From Flavobacterium sp. 9 (lineage in GTDB: Bacteria; Bacteroidota; Bacteroidia; Flavobacteriales; Flavobacteriaceae), in assembly GCF_002754195.1 (NCBI RefSeq), contig NZ_PEEU01000001.1, forward strand, positions 62,001 through 126,000: a stretch of DNA of 64,000 nt. The letters run 5' to 3'. Positions within the stretch are counted from its first letter, which is position 1. Each line of letters opens with the position of its first letter. Shown piece by piece: positions 18,238 through 26,695 of this stretch. Under the pieces are notes generated by a model, which worked only from the letters and a program-made list of their open reading frames with translations, made no database searches and was not told where the DNA came from. The translations under genes were made by a program, and so were the position numbers.

Positions 18238-21200
18238 TTAGAAGTTAATGTTTACACCAAAAACTAAACTTGGAGATTGAAAGCCATTTAAAAGAAATTT
18301 AGCGTCTCTGCTTTTAGCGAAAGTATAGACATTTTCTGCATTCAGATTGAAGCGAACATCTTGTAATTTTACTCTTTTTATAATAGACGAAGGCAAATTA
18401 TAGGCTAGAGAAATATTGCTTAATCTGATATTTGAAGCATCAAGAATATTAATATCTGCATAACGATAAATGTCACGAGAATCTGTAGCAAAATCGGCTT
18501 CGTACTCGTAAACCGCGCGAGGAATATTGGTAAAAGCTTCGTCGCCTGGTTTTTGCCAACGGTTTTCGATATTTTTATTTACAGTTGTAATATCTGTTAC
18601 ATAACTACCAATTCCAGCCGAATAATTATTCTCTAACATTGGTAAAAATGTATTTCTGATTTTATGCCCTAACTCATAAATAAACAATGCCGAAAGTGAA
18701 AAATTCTTATAGTTTACAGCCGTATGAAATGATCCGCTGTGTGTAGGAACAGTTGAGCCATAATCATGAATTGCATTTAAATCTGCGGGATTGTAAATTG
18801 CTTTTTCACCTTTTGCATTATAAACCTGAGGCAAACCTTTATCATTTAAACCTGCCCATTTGTAACCGTAAATAGTGTTGTAATTGTTGCCAACTTTAGG
18901 ATAAGCAGATGGATAATCTAATTGAAGGTAATATACCGGAGCTTCGACTTTTACGTAATCGACTTTGTTTTTATTGTAAGCATATAAAACTGAAGCATCC
19001 CAAGAGAAAGAATCTGTTTTTACGATTGTTCCTCTCAAAGTGGTTTCAATACCTTTGTTTGTCATTTCTCCATTGTTAATTTTATAGGTCGAATAACCAA
19101 ATCCTTCTGTTGGGATTCCGTTACTGTTTGCTAATAAATCTTGTCCTTTTTTGTTGTAAACATCAAAAGTTCCGCTTAATCTATTTTTAAAGAATGAAAA
19201 ATCTACACCAATATTCGTTGTTGTTGTTTTTTCCCAAGACAATTCAGGATTTGGTCTTTGGTTAACATATCCTTGATTTCCGCCAACATTTGGGTTTGCA
19301 TAATAAGAAGCTGTTAAATAAGGCGCTGCATCTTTGGCAACATTTCCTCCAATACCATATGAAGCACGAAGTTTAAGAGAGTTTATCCAATCGACTGCAA
19401 AGAATGATTCTTTATCAATATTCCACGCTGCTCCTGTAGACCAAGTTGGTTTATTTTGATATTTATTATTTGTTCCCCAAAGGTTAGAACGATCCCAACG
19501 CAAACTTCCGGTTAAAGAATATTTTTTATCATAAGTATAACCTCCTGTTGTATAGAAAGAAACGTAACGATTTACCAATTCACGATCTGCTGCGAAATCA
19601 TTTAATCCCATAGAACCTCCAAAAACAGACCCGTAAACTTTAAGTAAATCTGCCTGATTAATTGGTGTGTACGATAAAGTTTGCTCGTCCCAACCGTAAC
19701 GTGTTTTATCTCCGTATTCTATTTTTGAATGGCGGATTTCCATACCTGCAATTGCGGTTACATCGTGTACATTATTAAAAGTCTGATCAAAATTCAATTG
19801 CTGACGGAAATTGTAAGCATTAGAAAATTGGTTGGTTTCTTTTAAGATATCGCCATAAGGCAAATTATAAACGGCTTTGTTATTACCATCAATAGTTACT
19901 AAACCATTTACTTCATTTCTAACATTAAAAGATTCTTTTTCTCTTAATAAACTGCCACGATCAACTCCATATTCGTACTGAAACATTGCATTATATGTAA
20001 GTGCTTTACTGAATTTTACATTAAACTTTGCAAAAGTTCTGTTCAGGAAGTTTTTAGTTTCATTTACATTTCGCCCTAATTCATCCATTGGCGTAATATC
20101 CATATTATAAAGACCGTAAGTCTTCATGGATTGAAGCGTAAAATTATTGTATCGTGATGCTGCTGTAGAAGTAAAATTTGATCCGTCGTCATTTACCAAT
20201 TGGTTGTACATCTGAGTCTTATAATCTTGCTGAGTTAGAGGATTATAAGTTTGTGTATTGCTTTCGCCATAATTGATATAGGTTCCTAAATCTAAAGTCA
20301 ACCAGCTTGTAATATCAGTAGAGTTTTTTAGATTTAAACCAACAGATTGATTATCAGAATATCTATCTTCAAATTTGTTTCCTTTATAAGTCAACGAAGC
20401 ATTAAATGTGTTTGATTCTGTTGCTTTGCCTAAACTTACGTTATGCTGAATAAAATATTGATCGCGTTTTGCATATTTCGCAACATCATCATAATATTTA
20501 TAACCTTGAGAACCCAATTGAGTCAAACGATTATTCATATCTGTTTGCGAAATATTTCCGGCATAACCGTTTAACAAAGTCTGCATTCCCTGACTAGTAA
20601 ATACGGCATTGTTCAATAAAGATTGTGCGTACGTACTTGCATTTGCGCCTTTTAAACTTGGATTTGCATCTGCCCAGCCTTTTTCAAGACTTATAATATC
20701 GCCTGCGTCCGTAAGATTTCCGGTGTAATTTCTATATGGAGTTACGGTTAAATTGCTTGAAAACGAAATATTAGTTTTTCCGGCTTTGGCTTTTTTAGTA
20801 GTAATTACAACAACTCCATTTGCTGCACGTGCACCATAAATAGACGAAGCTGCTGCATCCTTTAGAACTGTAATAGTTTCAATATCTTCTAAATTCAGAT
20901 TCGGAAGATTTTCTTCCAGACCAAAATTCTCCGTAAATTTTGTGTTTTCTATCGGAAAACCGTCAATTACATACAATGGAGTCGTTAAACCATTCATAGT
21001 CGTTGTTCCACGAATTTTACCGTCCTGATAACCAACGATACGTCCTTCTAAAATTTTGTTTAAACTGCTCAAACGCTGTTCTTGAAAATCTTTTGCTTTT
21101 AAACTAGAGAAAGATCCAGTCGCTTGTTCAGATGAAATATTTTGATAACCTGTAGTCAATACAACTTCGCCTAATTCAAGTGTATCTTCTTTAAGGACAA

Positions 21201-21816
21201 CATTAATAACGCTTCTTCCGGCAACTTTAATTTCCTGTCTCACAAATCCTAAATAAGCAAATGCTAAAGTAGTTTCCTTTCCTACAGTAATAATCTGATA
21301 TTCACCATTAAAGTCAGTCTGAACACCGTTTCCAGAACCATTATCGGAAACTGCTGCACCAGCCAAAGGATTCCCTTTTTCGTCTGTAACTTTACCTTTT
21401 ACAATAAAATCTTCGGCTGCTTTTTGTACTGTAACAGCTTTTTCTGCAGGAGCTTTTTTAGGTGTTAAAATAATATGAGTTCCTGAAATTTTAAAATCAG
21501 TTCCTGTATTATTAAAAATTGTACCCAGAATCGCTTCAATAGATACATCATTGAGACTGACATCTATTTTGCGCTCTAAATCAACTGATCTTACATTATA
21601 AACAAATCTGTAATTTGTGGTGTACTCAATCTTTTCAATTATTTTTCCAACGGTCATGTCGCTGGCATTAAATGACATTTTTGCCTTTTGGGAATAAGTA
21701 ACTCCCGCCTGCATCACTGTCAAAGTGGTCAATAAAAATAATGTAGTCAATTTCATCTTCAAATCAAATTTCAAAAAAGGCTTGTCGAACCTGATTTTGT
21801 TCAATAGTTTTTTCAT
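18238..21816 (-). CDS. SusC/RagA-type TonB-dependent outer-membrane importer with STN domain
   Basis: This 1192-residue receptor has a signal region (an alternative start is the Met at residue 21), then an STN domain (about 50-115) that transmits signal to FecR. A carboxypeptidase-like domain (about 138-210, GKVTDEKGNPLAGAAVSDN) is followed by the plug with the SusC signature LYVIDGFPIEN, and a beta barrel ending in a C-terminal aromatic strand (LVFGVNINF). The STN domain, the FecR gene upstream and the ECF sigma factor mark a receptor that senses its own substrate. It is the import channel for the SusD lid encoded next. A hairpin lies in its leader. Confidence 0.96.
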   Translation of the reverse strand: MKKLLNKIRFDKPFLKFDLKMKLTTLFLLTTLTVMQAGVTYSQKAKMSFNASDMTVGKIIEKIEYTTNYRFVYNVRSVDLERKIDVSLNDVSIEAILGTIFNNTGTDFKISGTHIILTPKKAPAEKAVTVQKAAEDFIVKGKVTDEKGNPLAGAAVSDNGSGNGVQTDFNGEYQIITVGKETTLAFAYLGFVRQEIKVAGRSVINVVLKEDTLELGEVVLTTGYQNISSEQATGSFSSLKAKDFQEQRLSSLNKILEGRIVGYQDGKIRGTTTMNGLTTPLYVIDGFPIENTKFTENFGLEENLPNLNLEDIETITVLKDAAASSIYGARAANGVVVITTKKAKAGKTNISFSSNLTVTPYRNYTGNLTDAGDIISLEKGWADANPSLKGANASTYAQSLLNNAVFTSQGMQTLLNGYAGNISQTDMNNRLTQLGSQGYKYYDDVAKYAKRDQYFIQHNVSLGKATESNTFNASLTYKGNKFEDRYSDNQSVGLNLKNSTDITSWLTLDLGTYINYGESNTQTYNPLTQQDYKTQMYNQLVNDDGSNFTSTAASRYNNFTLQSMKTYGLYNMDITPMDELGRNVNETKNFLNRTFAKFNVKFSKALTYNAMFQYEYGVDRGSLLREKESFNVRNEVNGLVTIDGNNKAVYNLPYGDILKETNQFSNAYNFRQQLNFDQTFNNVHDVTAIAGMEIRHSKIEYGDKTRYGWDEQTLSYTPINQADLLKVYGSVFGGSMGLNDFAADRELVNRYVSFYTTGGYTYDKKYSLTGSLRWDRSNLWGTNNKYQNKPTWSTGAAWNIDKESFFAVDWINSLKLRASYGIGGNVAKDAAPYLTASYYANPNVGGNQGYVNQRPNPELSWEKTTTTNIGVDFSFFKNRLSGTFDVYNKKGQDLLANSNGIPTEGFGYSTYKINNGEMTNKGIETTLRGTIVKTDSFSWDASVLYAYNKNKVDYVKVEAPVYYLQLDYPSAYPKVGNNYNTIYGYKWAGLNDKGLPQVYNAKGEKAIYNPADLNAIHDYGSTVPTHSGSFHTAVNYKNFSLSALFIYELGHKIRNTFLPMLENNYSAGIGSYVTDITTVNKNIENRWQKPGDEAFTNIPRAVYEYEADFATDSRDIYRYADINILDASNIRLSNISLAYNLPSSIIKRVKLQDVRFNLNAENVYTFAKSRDAKFLLNGFQSPSLVFGVNINF

Positions 21817-21870
21817 ACTTTTAAATGTTTTTAATTGTGGTTGGTTAGTTTACCGATCGCATCTTATCCT

Positions 21871-21905
21871 ACCGGAAAATGTTGGCGCATTTTCCGGTTT
21901 TTTTT
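21871..21905 (+). terminator. Plus-strand intrinsic terminator inside the susC leader
   Basis: Stem ACCGGAAAATG/CATTTTCCGGT (21871-21881 with 21888-21898), six-base loop, then a run of T on the plus strand. Both flanking genes are on the minus strand. It would therefore either terminate an antisense RNA covering the susC start, or simply form a hairpin in the susC 5' leader about 55 bases upstream of the start codon. Confidence 0.7.
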
Positions 21906-22095
21906 ATAAAATAACGATCCATTTTTCGTGGAACTTTTTGTTACATAGGCTTCTTTTTTATTTTAGATTTATGATTTTAGATTCCTTGTTATTTCATCTT
22001 AATTCTTAATTATAAACTTTAGTCTACAAAATATAATCTTGCTTCTTGTTTCTATAATCTATTCTTTTTATTCTATACTCTATTCTCTTTCCAGG

Positions 22096-23247
22096 CTACT
22101 TTATAGTAATCACATCTTCATCAATCTTATAATCAATGGCATAACTGTCACTAAAATATTTCAGTACAACTTCGATAGGTTCATTATCAAAACGGGCGTT
22201 GAAAATTTCTTTACCCAGTTTTTTGTTTTTATTGATGAAAGTCACATTATAATGACGTTCTAACTTTTTAATAATTGACTCAAAAGAAGCGTTTTTAAAT
22301 ACTAAACTTCCTTGTACCCAAGCCGTATAATAATCAGTATTGACACTTTCTGTCGTGATTTTCTGTTGTCCGCGTGTGTTTGAGCCTTTTAATCCCGGAG
22401 TCAGATACACTTGATTTTCGGTTGTCTTTTTGTCTTTATAAAGCGAAACTTTTCCTTCGACCAAAACTACATCTGTACTTACATCTTCAGTATACGAATT
22501 GACGTTGAACTTAGTTCCTAAAACTTCAACATCAACTTCTTGCGTATTTACGATAAACGGATGCGCTTTGTCTTTTGCAACTTCAAAATATGCTTCACCG
22601 GTTAAATAAACTTGTCGGTTTTGATTCTTTAAAAACTGAACTGGATATCGCAATGATGTTCCGGCATTTAAATGAATCACTGTTCCGTCTGATAATTGAA
22701 CTTCGAACTTTTTCCCGTACGGAATTTTCAATGTATTGTAAACCAGTTTTCCATTATAAGAAGTATTAGAATATACTAATCTGTTTTTTTCTTGTTTTCC
22801 AATTATTCTACCTTCTTTATCCGTTAAATTTTTTGATTCTGATGTATCAATTGTTTCTGATGATTCATTTTCTGATTGAAGTACAATTTCATCTTGTCTC
22901 GGAACTACAACATTTCCTTTCGAATGAAATAAATTTGAATTCTTATAGAAATAGAAACATCCTAAAGCTACAATCAAAATAGCTGCATATTTGTAATAAG
23001 ATGAAAATCTTCTTTTCTGAAAAACATTATTTTCTTTCTGAATTCTTTCTGATAATTGTTTTCTCACTTCAGTTGAATCAAAAGTATTTACAACAGAATC
23101 TATTGCATAATTGGTTTTTACAAAATCCTTAAATACAATTTGATTCTCTTCTTCCTTAAGCCATTCCGTCAAGGTTTCTATTTCTTCCTGACTGGCTTGA
23201 TTCGTGATGAATTTCACGATTAATCGCTCTGACTTTTTCACTGTCAT
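22096..23247 (-). CDS. FecR-family anti-sigma/sigma regulator
   Basis: About 383 residues, started at the Met at 23247 because it opens the usual cytoplasmic domain (VKKSERLIVKFITNQAS); a start at 23286 is possible. A single membrane helix lies near residues 90-105 (YAAILIVALGCFYFY). The periplasmic FecR domain contains LSDGTVIHLNAGTSLRYP and KAHPFIVNTQEVDVEVLGT, and a C-terminal DUF4974-type domain contacts the STN domain. It binds and controls the ECF sigma factor encoded divergently at 23539, and receives the signal from the SusC receptor encoded downstream. Confidence 0.95.
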   Translation of the reverse strand: MTVKKSERLIVKFITNQASQEEIETLTEWLKEEENQIVFKDFVKTNYAIDSVVNTFDSTEVRKQLSERIQKENNVFQKRRFSSYYKYAAILIVALGCFYFYKNSNLFHSKGNVVVPRQDEIVLQSENESSETIDTSESKNLTDKEGRIIGKQEKNRLVYSNTSYNGKLVYNTLKIPYGKKFEVQLSDGTVIHLNAGTSLRYPVQFLKNQNRQVYLTGEAYFEVAKDKAHPFIVNTQEVDVEVLGTKFNVNSYTEDVSTDVVLVEGKVSLYKDKKTTENQVYLTPGLKGSNTRGQQKITTESVNTDYYTAWVQGSLVFKNASFESIIKKLERHYNVTFINKNKKLGKEIFNARFDNEPIEVVLKYFSDSYAIDYKIDEDVITIK

Positions 23248-23525
23248 TTTACTCTTTTTAAATATTATTACGAAGCTAAAAAACAAAACCCTAACAATTT
23301 GATAATCTTTTTTTCATTTTAGTGATTTTTTTATTATTTGAAGTCTTTTTCTTTCAATATAAATTTTTAAAAACTCTATTAATCACATAGAATTAATAAA
23401 CAATTTAATATACCTTTGCATTTTCAAGTGATTTTCTATTTGTAATAAAATTCAATAGAAAATAGAAAAACGCAATGTTTTTGGCAAAAAAACTATCGTT
23501 TTGGGTCATAAAAATTATAAATTTA

Positions 23526-23533
23526 TATATTTG
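23526..23533 (+). promoter_or_regulatory. -7 promoter box TATATTTG of the ECF sigma gene
   Basis: TATATTTG fits the TAnnTTTG consensus, with TTTTG at 23499-23503 as a possible -33 element (spacing 22, a little long). The box ends five bases before the sigma start codon, which predicts a leaderless or nearly leaderless mRNA. Confidence 0.55.
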
Positions 23534-23538
23534 TTTCT

Positions 23539-24144
23539 ATGAAAAGCGAAGATTACAACGATAACGATATATTAATCGAATCTCTAAAAAACGGAGACGA
23601 GAAAGCATATACTTATTTGATCGACACGTATCATCACAAACTTTGTGTTTATGCCAATAGTCTGGTAAAAAATGTTTACAGTGCCGAAGATATCGTGCAA
23701 AATGTATTTATAAAAGTTTGGGAACAACGTACTCGCTTAAAAACAAATCATGCAATTAAGAGCTTTCTTTATAAATTAGTTTACAATGAGTTTATTGATT
23801 TGTATCGAAAAAATCAGTCTTTATTTTCATTAGAAAAATCATATTACGACGCCTTAAATTCAATTGTTCTGGAAGATGATTCAGAATCTTTGCAACATGT
23901 TATAAATGTCGTTAATAAAGAAATTCAAAACCTTCCGCCAAAATGCAAAGAAGTTTTTATTCTGAGCAAAAAAGAAGGTTTAACCAATATTGAAATTGCA
24001 GAACATCTTGACGTTTCGATCAAAACTGTTGAAGCTCAAATAACCAAAGCGTTTTCGATTTTACGATCTTCGCTTGACGAGAAAATAAAAAACTTCTTGT
24101 TTTTACTGTTCTCCATAAAGAAAAATTTACGCTTAAATACTTAA
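23539..24144 (+). CDS. ECF RNA polymerase sigma factor (sigma-70 family, FecI-like)
   Basis: This 201-residue protein has region 2 (YTYLIDTYHHKLCVYANSLV, AEDIVQNVFIKVWEQR) and region 4 with the HTH (LTNIEIAEHLDVSIKTVEAQ), the Bacteroidota ECF pattern. It is divergent from FecR at 22096-23247, which should hold it inactive until the SusC STN domain signals that substrate is bound. Its likely target is the susC promoter. It is probably translated from a leaderless message. The C-terminal tail (SIKKNLRLNT) is basic and hydrophobic, as is common in this group. Confidence 0.95.
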   Translation: MKSEDYNDNDILIESLKNGDEKAYTYLIDTYHHKLCVYANSLVKNVYSAEDIVQNVFIKVWEQRTRLKTNHAIKSFLYKLVYNEFIDLYRKNQSLFSLEKSYYDALNSIVLEDDSESLQHVINVVNKEIQNLPPKCKEVFILSKKEGLTNIEIAEHLDVSIKTVEAQITKAFSILRSSLDEKIKNFLFLLFSIKKNLRLNT

Positions 24145-24196
24145 AGCGTTATTAATTCCTTCATCCGGAAATTATTGAAGTTTTTGATGTATTTGC

Positions 24197-24655
24197 TTAA
24201 GATCTTGGTTTTGGCAAGTTTCTGTCGTACATAATAATAGTTCCTGCAACAGCCACATTCAAGCTTTTTATAGATTTAAATTTCACTAAATGATGGCATT
24301 TTTCCATAGCTTTTAAGGACAAGCCATGATCTTCTGCTCCTAATAAATAAACGCAACGTCTTGGATGTTCAAAGGTTTCTAAATCTGAAGCTTTGTCATT
24401 TAATTCAACGCCAACCAATCGCGCTCCTTTTGGTAAATTTTCATAGAAAGCTTCAAAATTTTCATAATGAAAATAAGGTATAGCTTTTACTGCATCGTGA
24501 GTATCACAAGCTTGTTTGGCATATCGATTACCAATGGTAAATATAAAAGTAGCGCCCAGGTTTTGAGCTGATCGCCACAAAACACCCAAATTTTCAGGCG
24601 TTTTACCATTTTGTATTCCTATACCAAAGTATTCGTTTATAAAATTATCATTCAT
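24197..24655 (-). CDS. SpoU/TrmH-family RNA methyltransferase
   Basis: I start at Met 24655 (MNDNFINEYFGIGIQNGKTP); an upstream Met at 24691 adds a hydrophobic stretch that does not fit. The 152-residue protein shows the SPOUT knotted fold motifs: GVLWRSAQNLGATFIFTIG at the N side, CVYLLGAEDHGLS (motif 2) and SLNVAVAGTIIMYDR (motif 3, AdoMet knot). It should methylate a 2'-hydroxyl in tRNA or rRNA; the target base is not predictable. It converges with the sigma gene. Short for the family because it lacks an N-terminal substrate-binding domain. Confidence 0.9.
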   Translation of the reverse strand: MNDNFINEYFGIGIQNGKTPENLGVLWRSAQNLGATFIFTIGNRYAKQACDTHDAVKAIPYFHYENFEAFYENLPKGARLVGVELNDKASDLETFEHPRRCVYLLGAEDHGLSLKAMEKCHHLVKFKSIKSLNVAVAGTIIMYDRNLPKPRS

Positions 24656-24727
24656 AAGTGCAAAAATACAAACTGCAAGCACATAAATCAATTTTAATTG
24701 AGATCAAACGAAGAACATAGAATTGAA

Positions 24728-24783
24728 ATTTTACCAATTTCTTTGGTTTCCAATATTTAGGACTACCAAAGAAATGGTAAATA
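24728..24783 (-). repeat. Imperfect 18-base inverted repeat after the small gene
   Basis: Arms TTTACCAATTTCTTTGG and CCAAAGAAATGGTAAAT (24728-24746 with 24766-24783), with one unpaired base. It lies just beyond the stop of the small gene at 24792 and may end its transcript. Confidence 0.6.
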
Positions 24784-24791
24784 ATATCTAG

Positions 24792-24986
24792 CTATTTCTG
24801 TAAAACATAAACGATGCTAAATGAAAATAATGATTGTGAAGGTTGCACAATATCTGTTTTATAAATCTTCCAACCATCTGCCAAATGCTGATTTAATTCG
24901 GTCGGTTCAAATTCAAGAGTATGGTTATTATCTCTTAATGCCTCTTTCAGTTCTGAATTTACATTTACTACTAATACTTTTTGCAT
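24792..24986 (-). CDS. Small hypothetical protein
   Basis: A 64-residue acidic protein of unknown function. It begins MQKVLVVNVNSELKEAL, has a DGWKIYKTDIVQPS middle and ends SFSIVYVLQK, a pattern (WKI, then a strand) seen in short DUF-type Flavobacterium proteins with a ferredoxin-like fold. It is flanked by AT-rich gaps and an inverted repeat on its downstream side. No partner gene is evident. I keep it because codon use is even, and its start is preceded by an AT-rich leader; it could still be spurious. Confidence 0.55.
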   Translation of the reverse strand: MQKVLVVNVNSELKEALRDNNHTLEFEPTELNQHLADGWKIYKTDIVQPSQSLFSFSIVYVLQK

Positions 24987-25179
24987 TTTTAATTTATTAT
25001 TAAGATTTTTAATTATTTTTTCACATCCTCTTTTTACTTAGAACTATGCTAAATTGGAAACTAACTTTTTATTGCAATTAAAAATTTTGAACCCAACCGC
25101 TTTCCGCTAAACGTAAACATGATAAAAAACGTTAATTCCACTAAATACCAAATCTGGTCAACCATCATAAACGGCCTAA

Positions 25180-26271
25180 TTACAACTTAAATGGTTTTAT
25201 TTCAACTTTTTTGATTTCAACCTCAGTAGTACTTATATCAGAAAATTGCAAAATATTCTCTTCTTTTAATTTAGAGAATAAATTATTGAATGAATGGTTG
25301 TCTTGGTCATCCTTAAGGTCTAATATATCAATACCTGCTATTGCTAATGGAGCTATAGTTTCTCTTTTAGATGTACCAAACGAAGCGAAAATATATTTAT
25401 TTTTATTCTTTTTCATGTCCTCAAGAATAATTTTAAATTCTGTACCAACACCGCCCTCGAACTTATCAGCTCTTTTTTTATATTGCTCAGAAAGAATAAT
25501 AATAATTTTGTCATTATTTGAAATACCTTCAACCATCATTTGATTAAAATTAATTGCAGTCTCTCCTTGACTTTTCATTCTGTCCATTGAGGCGTCAAAG
25601 TTATTTTGTCTCAAAAAGTCTACAAAAGAAATCACCAATGAATTAAACGCATCATCATTCCAAGCATATGTAACAAAAACAGATTTAACAGGAGTCTTGA
25701 TTAAAGAATCTTCATTTTCTAATAAAATAGTTTCTACAGAGGTATCAGTTTTACGATTGAGCTTTTGGAATGCTTGAATTAGATCTTGTCTGACTTTTAC
25801 CAGTACATATTCAATTGTCGCTGTTGGGAGTTTATGATATGCCGCATCTAAATGCAAACTTTTATTATTGTGATGAAAAGTTTTATCAAGCATTTTTACT
25901 AATTCTTTCGGAATTGGTTTTATACTTGTATTTTGAGTTAAATTTTTTAATGTTGTTTCTAAAAATGAAATTCCATCGGGTAAATAAGCAACTTCTAAAT
26001 CGAATCCTATTCTATCCGATAAAGGCTTAAAATCTATTGTCTTTTCTCTAAATACTAATTGTCCATAAATATCTTTTATGTCACAAACAATTTCAGCCTT
26101 GACTTTTCTATATTCAGGTATTCCATCTTCTATTTTGTAGCCTTCAATTTCTTTTTCTATGTAGCTCAAAAGCTCTTTATCCTCTTTTTGTTCAGCAATA
26201 ACTTTAGCTTCTAATAATAATAAACTTAAAGTATTTTCAGTATTATATAATTTTTTTAAAAAATCTTCCAT
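25180..26271 (-). CDS. AbiTii-SEFIR fusion protein, candidate phage defence effector
   Basis: About 363 residues; I start at Met 26271 (MEDFLKKLYNTEN), with Met 26301 possible. Residues 1-90 match the AbiTii domain pattern: helices with LLLEAKVIAEQKEDKELL, then IEKEIEGY and IPEYRKVKAEI. Residues about 205-330 match a SEFIR domain, the TIR-like fold: KSVFVTYAWNDD, then SMDRMKSQGETAINFNQMM and KIIIILSEQYKKRAD. In TIR/SEFIR proteins such a domain signals or degrades NAD. The AbiTii domain is known from abortive-infection contexts. It stands alone, with no operon partner, in a very AT-rich stretch, which suggests acquisition. Its role as defence is inferred from domains. Confidence 0.85.
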   Translation of the reverse strand: MEDFLKKLYNTENTLSLLLLEAKVIAEQKEDKELLSYIEKEIEGYKIEDGIPEYRKVKAEIVCDIKDIYGQLVFREKTIDFKPLSDRIGFDLEVAYLPDGISFLETTLKNLTQNTSIKPIPKELVKMLDKTFHHNNKSLHLDAAYHKLPTATIEYVLVKVRQDLIQAFQKLNRKTDTSVETILLENEDSLIKTPVKSVFVTYAWNDDAFNSLVISFVDFLRQNNFDASMDRMKSQGETAINFNQMMVEGISNNDKIIIILSEQYKKRADKFEGGVGTEFKIILEDMKKNKNKYIFASFGTSKRETIAPLAIAGIDILDLKDDQDNHSFNNLFSKLKEENILQFSDISTTEVEIKKVEIKPFKL

Positions 26272-26695
26272 TTTTTTATTTTTTAATCTTTTTAAAATCA
26301 CCCATAAAATATTTAAAAATTCAAGAAAACTTAATATAAATATGAAGTTTCTATATGAAATTTAAAAATTTGTTTTACTTTATTTTTGTCTCAAATATAT
26401 TAAATTTTTTCTTACAAACATCTAAATGATTCTCTTTCAAAAACATTTTTTTTATATTTTCTCATAATTAAGTTGTTTCAATAATACTTAAAATGATTAT
26501 TTTAAAAAAAGCTGTTAAAATTCTCAAATACGACAAACTATACTCTCCTAAATCCCTTTAAACCAAAGGGATTTTCTTTTTTCAAAAAAAACATAAAAAA
26601 AGTCAAAAGCTACATAGGGGTAAAATGTGATTCGATTGTATTACTTCTATAACAATGTCAAATCGCATAAATCAATCAATCAAAAATCAATCATC
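26272..26695. other. AT-rich gap between defence-type gene and sterol desaturase
   Basis: A 424-base gap with a terminator-like hairpin at 26550-26574 and no gene I can support. Much of 26300-26520 is nearly pure A and T. Promoters for both flanking, divergent genes must lie here, but no clear TAnnTTTG/TTG pair stands out. Confidence 0.6.
26550..26580 (+). terminator. Plus-strand terminator hairpin without an upstream plus-strand gene
   Basis: Ten-base stem AAATCCCTTT/AAAGGGATTT (26550-26559 with 26565-26574), five-base loop, then TTCTTTTTT. It points along the plus strand, yet the gene to its left is on the minus strand. Confidence 0.72.
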
